From Chrysomallon squamiferum (taxonomy: Eukaryota > Mollusca > Gastropoda > Neomphalida > Peltospiridae), in NCBI GenBank assembly GCA_012295275.1, contig CM022679.1, forward strand, positions 20,586,342 to 20,650,341: a stretch of DNA of 64,000 nucleotides. Reading direction: 5' to 3'. The translations under genes were made by a program, and so were the position numbers. Each line of letters starts with the position of its first letter. Position 1 is the first letter of the stretch. Below, piece by piece: positions 58,733 to 64,000 of the stretch. The notes under the pieces are model-generated. The model worked only from the letters and a program-made list of their open reading frames with translations, was not told where the DNA came from and made no database searches.

Positions 58733-61700
58733 AATGTAAGAAGTGCACAGCTAAATTTAATATGAAAAAAAAAATAAGAGAAAAAAATAAGATTTAATCT
58801 CTCCTGGAGTTGTACAATCTGTTAAGAATGTTCAAAAGTTAAATATTGTTATTAAAACTGTTAATAATTTTGTTACATGTGTGTAGTGAATTTGCTTACT
58901 TTTGATGCTTCTTAACAAACTGATATACATATATAAATCTTATTAATTATTTATAAATATTATTAAATAACATATACCTTTCCTGCCACGTATTGTTCGA
59001 TCTTTTTTTTTTTTTTTTTTTTTGGTTTATTTGATCCATTTTCATAAAACATATTGACATAAATGTAATTGAAGTGAAAAGTTTTTTTTAATAAATTCTA
59101 CAAGCTGTCTGTGTAAAATAATCTGTTCATTATGTATAAATATAAATAAGTAAAATAATTTTGAAGAAAATTTTGTAATAATAACATGTTCAAAAAAAAA
59201 GAATAGTGGCTGGAGGTATCCATAATTGAAATGACAAAGCTACATTAATAATTAATACATTTGGTAAAAAAGTTTTTGCTTTTTATTAATTAATTTATTA
59301 TTATTATTGGTAGTAGTAGCAGTAATAGCAGTAGTAATAGTATGATTTAATAAAGCACCTGAGTAAATTGTAATAAAATAAAATAAAATATTAACAAAAA
59401 ATACTACCAAAACAAGTAAACAAATATTTAAAATAAAATCACTCTCCTAATAATGATCAATAATACACAGTATAAAAGGAATTGTCAGTTGTAGTGATTG
59501 TTCTACATAGTAAGTCAACCACTGCATTCTAACACCTGTGCATGTTTAACAGACACTGCGCTGGCTGACAGCCACACTTCAGGTGGTCTGTTCAGGTTTG
59601 ACACAATATTGTTTAGCCACACAATTGATTCTCTGTCAAATAAGTCATCTTCCCAGGACTTTTCAGCAGATCAAATGAGTCTTCTTTCATCTAGAGCCAA
59701 GAATTTATATTTAATTAGAAGCTTTTTGCTCCCATTCAGCTCGTTTTACCCCTTCAGTCAGCAACGTCTGACTGTTTAAGTAACCTGCTGGTGTATTTCC
59801 TTTGCTTACCTATTCTGTTCCTTGGATTCCTATCTGTCTGTTTTACTGACCTGCAGATATGGAAAATGTCTCCTCTACTTATCTATTCATCTCCTTTGCT
59901 TACCCTCTGGTCTGCTTCCTGTTCTGATCAGTATCTCTTAACTGATTTATCAGATATTCTTTCCTATCTGTGATAAGGTGCATATATATATAAAAATATT
60001 TCTTACTGCCAATCAAACAACATAGGGATGCAGTTGTAATTATGTAACAAACTGCACATATTATATCATAGACTCAAATTTAATATGTGTTGAGTGCATC
60101 TTTAAATAAAGCATTGGGGCTTTTCTTGTCAAATGGCCCACTGGATTTAACTCCAAACCCTTGAATTTGTTTTGCTAATTTTTCTACTTTTCGGTTTGCT
60201 GAGATGGGTTTGAAATGGTGACTGTCATCCATTTTTGACCACAATCCAAAGTTCAGAGTAACATTTTCTGAACTATTGATCTAATGAAGGAAATATGTAG
60301 CACAGCAAGAGTCCCACCCAAAATAAACACATCTGCTGAGGGGGAGGGATACATTTTTTTTTTTTTTTTTTAAATTTTGGTTTGTCTTACTCAGAATTAT
60401 TCATTTCTTCCTTTAATCTTTTGTTGCTGGGTTTGTTAATTTACCCAGATTTTCATTCCAGTCAGTGACATATAATTGGTTTATCAGGGAATGGGAAGGT
60501 ACTTATAAAAAAAATCATATGAATTTTGGAAAAATAACCCTGGAACAATAATAACTTGGTTTGTCTCCACCAATTTTTAAAATTAATTTCTTGTATATTA
60601 TTGAAATAAAGAAGTTGTTCTTCTGTCTTAACATTTTACATCTCTGTTAGTCATCCCTTATTTATTTACCCTCTCATTAGTAATCCATCTTCTTCAGTTA
60701 ACTCATCTAACCAGCAGTCATTATTGTGTTCCCCCCTAATACTCATCTTACCCCATTCTACATGATTCTCTGGTACTAAAACTTGGCCTCAACCTCTGCC
60801 CTTCCAGTGTGGCTAAAATGTGAACAACGGCAGAATACATAAGCTTGATTGGACAGTACATATTATCCTGAACCTGCAAATATAAAACAGAGCAGTTTGT
60901 GTTCAAAAAAATAAATAAATAAATAAAAACTGTGCCATCAGTGTGTCTCTGTCTACTGTTTGGTGTATGTTTTCCCCTCCAGCCATTTAACACAGCCAGT
61001 CACCATATGCTTGTTGATTCTTGTGGCTGTGACAAGATTTTTGTTTTCCTCATTGTGTTTCTTCTTCATGTAGTTTTCTGTGTTAGGTGAGTGGACAGTT
61101 AGTCGAGATGAATGTCACTGAACAGGTGATAAACAGTTCACTGCATTTCACTCAAAACATTTCTGTCCATGGTGGATTGCAGGTGTTGCAATGTGTGTGT
61201 TTACAGTGTGGGAATATAGAAATTTTACTTGACAACTAGATATAGAACAGTGTTGACTACTGATTGGTTTGAAATACAGTTTTATCTGTTTTGTAGATAT
61301 TTTCCACATGAAACATTATCAGTGTGAAGTACTGAGTGATGTGGAGTACAGTTTTATCTTGTGTAGATATTTTCCATAAAAAACGTGTGAACTGCTGTTC
61401 CATAAATAGGAAATTGTGTTTATTTTGTTAAAGGATAGAGAAATGATCATAGAAATGTGATGTAAAATTTAATAACATGAACTGTCATGAATTGTAAGAG
61501 TGGATACAGAAATTTTACCTCATAGTTTCAGATAAAATATTAACAGCTACTGTCAAGTAGGGAACAGTGTGTATCTTTACAGTGTGTTGACAAATACAGT
61601 TAACAACAGTATCAGAGTGAACTAATGTAAAGTGATTATTTTTGTCTTGTGCTGTAAGCTGCACTGTTTTTCTTTCATACTAATATAAAACATTAACTGA

Positions 61701-62763
61701 GTGGATATTGTCTACTACAAAACATTAGTGTGTGAGATAGTGTAAGCTGGGAACACTGTTTCTCTGGTTATTTCAAAACTAATATAATATTCAGTGTGTG
61801 GATACAGAGATCTCCTACACCTGCCTGATATAAATAAAACAGTGTAAGCTGATGTCAGAATGGAATACTCCTTCTTTGTGGCGTGAGCTGCAGTATTTCA
61901 CAAACACGTAAACTAATGCAAAATATGCACACAGGAATTTTCCACACCTGTATGATGTAAACTGGCTGTGACCTAACATTAATATTAATGTATCCTGCAT
62001 ATAATACAGATGTATAACATATATGAGAATTTTAAAAACATATTTGTTTTTGTCTGGATAATCTATTCTGTAACTTTAATAAATAACAAAATAATAAAAT
62101 AAATAAATAAAACCATCTGAAATAACATTAAAGAAGAATGTTAATTTGTGTGTTCAAATGTTTACAGTTCATCTGATAAAAGTGCATGTCCACCAGTATA
62201 AAAAAACAACCTTTGGTTTTTGAAAGCATCGGGAGAGAAAATGACTGTTTTGTCAGAGTAAATCATTTCTTTTATTTCATGGGATAACGTTACCTGTGAA
62301 TGTGAAGTGTGTTTTATTTTCTTTGTTTACTCCTTGGCCTCTCGTCACAGTGGAAGGATTGCAAGGACAAAATGTGGGACAGACCGGCTGGACTGAAATC
62401 AATACAGCCAACAGTGACAACATGAATTCTGTATTTTAAAAAAAAAAAAAAAAAAAAAAATCCTTTGAATGCTTTATGTCAGGAAGGGGGATAATCATTA
62501 TGGAGAGAAATCTTCTTTGTGGAAGATGATTAATAACAGCTATTCCTGACGCTGTTTGGACAGCAGATCGATTGTGTTATTCAGATTAATCATGATGTGC
62601 AGATTACTAATTGTGCTGTGCTGGTAGTCTACTAACAATGAGCTCTGCCAGTGACTGCTTGCACACTACTAATACTAATAATTCTTTTTTACAGCCACAC
62701 ATGATGGAGTTTAGTTCTAGTCACTGGGGACAGCAGGCCTCCCAGCAGTTTGATGCTGCACAA
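18670..62763 (+). CDS. MPRIP: Myosin phosphatase Rho-interacting protein (MPRIP / outspread), 3' partial
   Basis: In other animals this scaffold binds F-actin, RhoA and the myosin phosphatase targeting subunit. Visible exons: 18670-18780, 40641-40721, 41387-41452, 42028-42179, 42676-42766, 43718-44412, 47220-47273, 48116-48277, 49385-50272, 50723-50812, 51448-51570 and 62695-62763, plus a probable cassette at 45611-45700. Without the cassette this is about 861 codons, once the one-base deficit in exon 6 is allowed for. Domains: Cys-containing N-terminus (residues 1-37), PH1 (about 47-150), Ser-rich linker, PH2 (about 404-495), Ser/Thr-rich linker to about 767, then the start of the coiled coil. 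The N-terminal SKCQNCF motif, the PH1 block RRFFILY and the PH2 blocks KHWFVLA, LRYY and AMTSGIR match vertebrate MPRIP. The ATG has an in-frame TAA 12 nt upstream. The C-terminal coiled coil lies beyond the window. Confidence 0.95.
20094..20301. repeat. Imperfect inverted repeat (foldback), possible MITE relic
   Basis: The left arm, about 20094-20146, includes ACTCACTTT, AAGTGAAA and CAATGCCTCTG. The reverse complement of the right arm, about 20248-20301, gives ACTCACACAAAGGTGAAA followed by AAATGCC and CTCTGCATTCAC. The arms align with small gaps around a roughly 100-bp loop. No target duplication was identified. Confidence 0.45.
21413..21437. repeat. (CA)n microsatellite
   Basis: A CA run in MPRIP intron 1, preceded by GT-rich sequence. 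Confidence 0.9.
22177..22254. repeat. (TA)n followed by CATACA-type repeat
   Basis: A TA run of about 43 bases is followed by a second short TA run and ACACAT repeats. Open frames on both strands here are repeat artefacts. Confidence 0.93.
23519..23581. repeat. (TG)n plus GCATGCGTGC tail
   Basis: A TG run at 23519-23556 continues into alternating GCATG/CGTGC purine-pyrimidine sequence, giving about 60 bp with Z-DNA-forming character. Confidence 0.9.
23876..24222. repeat. Diverged tandem duplication, about 160-190 bp unit
   Basis: Shared anchors occur in the same order in both copies: ACTTTATGTAAATTTG at about 23886 and 24043, CCTAACAGTATTTGTT near 23935 and 24117, and GGAATAACCTAAATG / TGAATAACCTAAATG near 24013 and 24205. 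The increasing offset shows indels between copies. Confidence 0.7.
24889..24920. repeat. (CA)n microsatellite
   Basis: An uninterrupted 32-base AC run. Confidence 0.92.
26466..26650 (+). mobile_element. Degenerate tRNA-derived SINE-like head
   Basis: The stretch GCAGTTAGAGTCCTGGCTTA...GTTGAACCAAG resembles the tRNA-related head of molluscan SINEs as I remember it (a CAGTGGTAGAGC-type box A region followed by a GATCGATCC-type box B). CCAACGAGTGACTCACTGG downstream resembles the CCAGTGCACCACGACTGG block of the same family. The match is weak and rests on memory. Confidence 0.35.
27208..27357. repeat. Trinucleotide/hexanucleotide array (CAT, ATTATG, ATT)
   Basis: A mosaic of CAT, then GATTAT, then ATT repeats. 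It yields a long poly-Ile/Met artefact frame. Confidence 0.92.
28129..28300. repeat. Tandem duplication, about 85-bp unit
   Basis: Both halves contain TTAGGATAATAA, an AGAT-ATAGAAAT block and CATCTGAAATAAA in the same order (about 28133-28197 and 28217-28270). Confidence 0.65.
30218..31040. repeat. Split repeat pair within intron 1
   Basis: ACCATATAAATACATAACAG occurs near 30219 and near 30953. GGTGCCTGATGATGTTTTTT occurs near 30360 and 31012. Both anchors keep their order, but their spacing is about 140 bp in the first copy and about 60 bp in the second. Confidence 0.65.
32373..32409. repeat. (AAAT)n microsatellite
   Basis: About nine AAAT/TAAA units, uninterrupted. Confidence 0.92.
35110..35570. 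repeat. Degenerate tandem array with AGAAAATGAAAATGA anchor
   Basis: The anchor GAAAATGAAAATGA (or a close variant) recurs near 35195, 35250, 35357 and 35525. Each is associated with TTCATTT and TTAGAAAGATTAAATTTAACTAA-type blocks. The units are diverged and of unequal length, which suggests an old local amplification in an already A-rich region. Confidence 0.55.
37230..37262. repeat. (TG)n microsatellite
   Basis: An uninterrupted GT run, preceded by interrupted TG/TATG sequence from about 37140. Confidence 0.92.
40641..42766 (+). CDS. MPRIP: MPRIP exons 2-5: first PH domain
   Basis: Exons 40641-40721, 41387-41452, 42028-42179 and 42676-42766 are joined by GT-AG introns, with a split Trp codon between exons 4 and 5. 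The product reads [15 protein letters not shown], then [15 protein letters not shown], then [14 protein letters not shown] and ending [13 protein letters not shown]. Each block aligns with vertebrate MPRIP PH1 ([34 protein letters not shown]). The terminal Trp typical of the PH C-terminal helix is present. The first PH strand has Gly-Tyr-Leu where vertebrates have Gly-Gly-Trp-Leu. Confidence 0.94.
41152..41386. repeat. About 182-bp local duplication abutting the exon 3 acceptor
   Basis: The block AAAATTCATGTCCAT...CTGATGATAATTTGA...TTTATTTT (41152-41201) recurs as AAAATTCATCTCCAT...TTGATGATATTTGAA...TTTATTTTTAG (41334-41386). The second copy ends in the AG used to splice into PH1 exon 3. The first copy lacks that AG. 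Confidence 0.6.
41750..42000. repeat. TATG/TGTA-rich and (TG)n simple-sequence tract in intron 3
   Basis: Interrupted ATGTATGTGTG-type repeats are followed by a TG run near 41955-41983. All six frames here give His/Thr/Val/Cys artefact peptides. Exon 4 begins at 42028. Confidence 0.9.
42222..42335. repeat. TTTA / ATT / CTA simple repeats in intron 4
   Basis: TTTA tetramers, then (ATT)n, a T run, CTA repeats and a second (ATT)n. Confidence 0.9.
43718..44412 (+). CDS. MPRIP: MPRIP exon 6: Ser-rich inter-PH linker with a one-base deficit
   Basis: The exon starts [16 protein letters not shown] in phase 0 and runs open past SASASTQK. Beyond that point the original frame degenerates into poly-His/Arg-like sequence and stops near 44263. 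The -1 frame gives a typical linker, [14 protein letters not shown] and later [18 protein letters not shown], up to DETDELK-type acidic sequence and the donor AAA|GTAAGT. The exon is 695 nt, yet its neighbours join in phase 0 on both sides, so one base is missing, most simply from the A6 run at 44091-44096. This could be an assembly error, an allelic variant or a true lesion. No intron of suitable phase is convincing. Confidence 0.88.
45611..45700 (+). CDS. MPRIP: Probable MPRIP cassette exon with a GC donor
   Basis: The acceptor GTTTGTTTGTAG is preceded by a pyrimidine-rich stretch. Exactly 90 open bases follow (30 codons, beginning [14 protein letters not shown] and ending GTKFE), then GAG|GCAAGT, a strong GC-type donor. 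Both ends are phase 0, matching exon 6 (ends phase 0) and exon 7 (starts phase 0), so inclusion or skipping keeps the frame. Composition is clearly less AT-rich than the flanking intron. It would insert 30 residues just before PH2. RNA evidence is needed. Confidence 0.55.
45810..46290. repeat. Degenerate short-period tandem array (about 30-bp unit)
   Basis: Variants of ATACTTCCATACAGCTTTTAG recur across the stretch: TATACTTCCATACAGCTT twice near 45847-45890, then CACACTTTCAAACAGATTTG, ATACTTCAAAAAAGCTTT and ATACTTCCAAAAAGAAAGC. The copies are strongly diverged. Confidence 0.6.
47220..48277 (+). CDS. MPRIP: MPRIP exons 7-8: N-terminal half of PH domain 2
   Basis: Exon 7 (47220-47273, 18 codons) encodes the PH2 first strand, [14 protein letters not shown]. 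Exon 8 (48116-48277, 54 codons) encodes [18 protein letters not shown], then [16 protein letters not shown] and the end HRNYGFKIK. The match to vertebrate MPRIP PH2 is nearly residue by residue. Exon 8 is preceded by a 23-T tract (48084-48106). Its donor is AAG|GTCACT, a weak match to consensus, but it is the only one that joins TQNGQY in frame. Confidence 0.95.
49385..50272 (+). CDS. MPRIP: MPRIP exon 9: end of PH2 and long Ser/Thr-rich linker
   Basis: This single 888-nt exon of 296 codons starts [19 protein letters not shown], the last strand and C-terminal helix of PH2. A low-complexity, presumably disordered linker follows, rich in Ser, Thr and Asp with many Ser-Pro and Arg-x-x-Ser sites (for example [23 protein letters not shown]), which suggests phosphorylation. 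It ends with an acidic stretch before the donor CAG|GTTAAT. This is the largest exon visible, and its composition is clearly less AT-rich than the introns around it. Confidence 0.95.
50723..51570 (+). CDS. MPRIP: MPRIP exons 10-11: entry into the coiled coil
   Basis: Exon 10 (50723-50812, 30 codons) is acidic and ends VLVEILETE. Exon 11 (51448-51570, 41 codons) reads [20 protein letters not shown] and continues with heptad-like Leu spacing, the beginning of the MPRIP coiled coil that in vertebrates contacts the myosin phosphatase targeting subunit. Both junctions are phase 0 and GT-AG. The intron between them carries a (TA)n run (51107-51151). Confidence 0.92.
51107..51151. repeat. (TA)n microsatellite
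   Basis: About 45 bases of pure TA in MPRIP intron 10. Confidence 0.93.
51899..51946. repeat. (CA)n microsatellite
   Basis: An uninterrupted CA run of about 48 bases, followed by interrupted CA. Confidence 0.95.
52547..52612. repeat. Interrupted (CA)n microsatellite
   Basis: Two CA runs separated by ACACAGACAAAC-type sequence. Confidence 0.92.
53460..54340. repeat. 26-bp minisatellite array with a higher-order copy of about 380 bp
   Basis: The basic unit is close to CTCACTCTAG + TTCTGGTTACATTAAC. It repeats with substitutions across the block. A longer segment (GTAACATTAT...CTAGCTTTGGTTACATTA, then TTTTTGATTACATTACCAT and TTTCCATTTCCTTGTAATTT) appears near 53850-53955 and again near 54231-54335, which shows a second-level duplication. 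Confidence 0.9.
57812..57849. repeat. (TG)n microsatellite
   Basis: An uninterrupted GT run of about 38 bases. Confidence 0.95.
60055..60116 (+). mobile_element. SINE 3'-tail-like relic
   Basis: The sequence ATGTGTTGAGTGCATCTTTA followed by AATAAAGCATT closely resembles the 3' end I remember for a widespread molluscan tRNA-SINE (ATGTGTTGAGTGCGTCGTTA then AATAAAACATT). The upstream body is too degraded to delimit. A second, weaker tail-like match, AATAAAATGTGTTGAATG, lies near 54378. Confidence 0.4.
61190..61990. repeat. Degenerate satellite-like array (unit roughly 120-140 bp)
   Basis: The same ordered words recur at irregular spacing. A CAGTGTGTGGATACAGA-type start is followed by AAATTTTAC or ATTTTCCACA, then AACAGTGTAAGCTG or GGGAACAGTGT, then CTTTGT/TTGTGTGAGCTG and ACTAATATAAAA. 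At least five diverged copies can be traced. Confidence 0.6.
62695..62763 (+). CDS. MPRIP: MPRIP exon 12
   Basis: This exon of 23 codons contains [20 protein letters not shown] and has the acceptor TTTTTTACAG, the donor CAA|GTAAGT and phase 0 at both ends. Its Ser-Ser-x-x-Trp pattern sits where vertebrate MPRIP has a SPSGAWQRL segment inside the coiled-coil region. Recognition rests on splice sites, frame and position more than on sequence identity. Confidence 0.75.
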
Positions 62764-64000
62764 GTAAGTGTTTTTGTTCTTTGCATGTGGACAACGCTAT
62801 TAGAGTATCAAACTGTCAATGGGGCTAATTCTGTAACAGGCTTTATCACTAAATATTTATTCTGTGCATGTTATTATGGGGTACAGTTCTGTAATAGTAT
62901 TTCTGAGTTAATAACTTAATATTTATTCTTTGCATGTTTGTATATATCATATTGTCAGAGGTTGGTATACAGTTCTGTAATAGTATTAATGTATGAAAAT
63001 GTGAATGGGTAGGAAACAGTGAAATTGTTACAGATACCTCTTCTCAGAGGATATAAATCATTGAATCTATGAATGGCTATGATCCTGTGAGCTGTGACTG
63101 GATATGATCCTGTGAGCTGTGACTGGATATGATCCTGTGCACTGCTATGATTGGGTATGATCCTGTGAGATATGAGTGGATATAATCCTTTGAACTACAA
63201 GTGGGTATGATCCTGTGAGCTACAAGTGAGTATGATCCTGTGAGCTATGAATGGGTATAATCCTGTGAGCTATGAGTTGGTATGATCCTATGAAAGTGAA
63301 TATGATTCCATGAAACCTGTTTTAAAATGAGTAAAATTTTATCAGCTGATTATGTTTATTTACTATATATAAATAATAATAAAAATATTTCCTTCAAAAT
63401 AATTACTACGTTTTGTTATATATAGTTGATTTTAATAAAACTGACATACATACATACACATATGTGTGAACACACACACACACACACACACACAAACAAT
63501 TTGAAAATAATAAGACAACAAAATTAGTCATTAATAAAAACATCAAAGAAATACATAATAATAAATCAAAGCACTTCATTAACAACTGTTGTTTTTGTTT
63601 CAAGAAAAAGCTATAAAAACAGATATATTTCACATGTGACTGTCAGTGGAATTGTTTCTCATGGGGCTAATTGTGTATTACTCTGTTGTAATTAATACTT
63701 CATTGTTCTTTCCTTGGGAATTATTTATTTTTATGTTAAAACAGGCATTCAGAACTAATTTAAATTAATAATAAATGTGGATTTTATGTTTCTTTTTTCC
63801 TTTATTTATTCTTTCATCTTTCCTTCTTTTGTCCTTATCATCATTTGTTTTCATCAGTTTTCATCTTTCTTTCATTTCATATTTTTCTTTTTTTCTTTTT
63901 TTCATTAACATAGATAAACATTTTTATGCTTAAAGTAAAATATGTTTTTGAGATGGTAAATAATATGATCAGTATATTTTTTACTGCATATTGCAGTAAG
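62764..64000 (+). other. Start of MPRIP intron 12 (runs off the window)
   Basis: No further exon is visible before the window ends. The terminal TGCAG could be an acceptor, but in the required phase the next codon would be TAA, so I do not use it. A 25-bp minisatellite occupies 63075-63310 and a (CA)n run lies near 63470-63493. Confidence 0.6.
63075..63310. repeat. 25-bp degenerate minisatellite
   Basis: About nine copies of TATGATCCTGTGAGCTATGA-type units with an AGTGGG/ACTGGA link. The first two or three are nearly identical and later ones are diverged. Confidence 0.88.

Larger units (their letters stand above)
51571..62694 (+). other. MPRIP intron 11 (about 11.1 kb)
   Basis: This AT-rich intron holds (CA)n at 51899-51946 and 52547-52612, a 26-bp minisatellite array (53460-54340), a poly-A tract near 54577-54618, (TG)n at 57812-57849, T runs near 58700-58730 and 59004-59023, a SINE-tail relic near 60084-60114 and a degenerate satellite (61190-61990). 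A less AT-rich open stretch at 59540-59780 lacks usable splice sites. I see no nested gene. Confidence 0.75.

Noticed and set aside
59498-59779. Less AT-rich Ser-rich open stretch in intron 11 that could be an MPRIP exon
   Set aside because: An acceptor-like CAG exists near 59550, but the only GT donors (after TTCAG or TCAG) leave a wrong phase, and no later donor fits.
63995-64000. TGCAG at the window end as an acceptor for MPRIP exon 13
   Set aside because: In the required phase 0 the first codon would be TAA, a stop.

Overview
This is an AT-rich animal nuclear window with long introns, abundant microsatellites and no prokaryotic features. Spliced exons translate into proteins that match animal families. 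A hAT-type terminal repeat, a tRNA-SINE-like head and tail, and a short ACAAGGGNGGTAACT-type motif that I associate with molluscs suggest a lophotrochozoan, most likely a mollusc. The species cannot be named from sequence alone.

There are three protein genes. (1) Positions 1-4756 (+): the 3' part, in eight exons, of a multi-pass membrane protein of unknown function. It resembles the DUF7802-type invertebrate proteins as I remember them. (2) Positions 7360-13126 (-): a complete eight-exon HIF1AN (FIH, factor inhibiting HIF) gene encoding 328 residues, with every metal, 2-oxoglutarate and substrate contact I could check conserved. It is convergent with gene 1. (3) From 18670 to beyond the right edge (+): an MPRIP/outspread-type gene for a myosin-phosphatase Rho-interacting, actin-binding scaffold. 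Twelve firm exons plus one probable cassette exon are visible. They encode the conserved Cys-containing N-terminus, PH domain 1, a linker, PH domain 2, a Ser-rich linker and the start of the coiled coil. The C-terminal coiled coil lies outside the window. Exon 6 is one base short of its frame at an A6 run.

Between the divergent HIF1AN and MPRIP 5' ends (13.1-18.6 kb) lie a non-autonomous hAT element with an 8-bp target duplication and an internal 42-bp minisatellite, and a decayed coding relic on the minus strand. MPRIP intron 1 (about 21.9 kb) and intron 11 (about 11.1 kb) hold no recognisable genes. They contain microsatellites, old tandem arrays, SINE-like relics and small duplications.

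HIF1AN acts in oxygen sensing and MPRIP in Rho/actomyosin control. I see no evidence that the three neighbours form a pathway, and no clearly novel multi-gene system. The best leads are the exon-6 frameshift, the GC-donor cassette exon, the uncharacterised membrane protein, the hAT/minisatellite composite and the unidentified coding relic.
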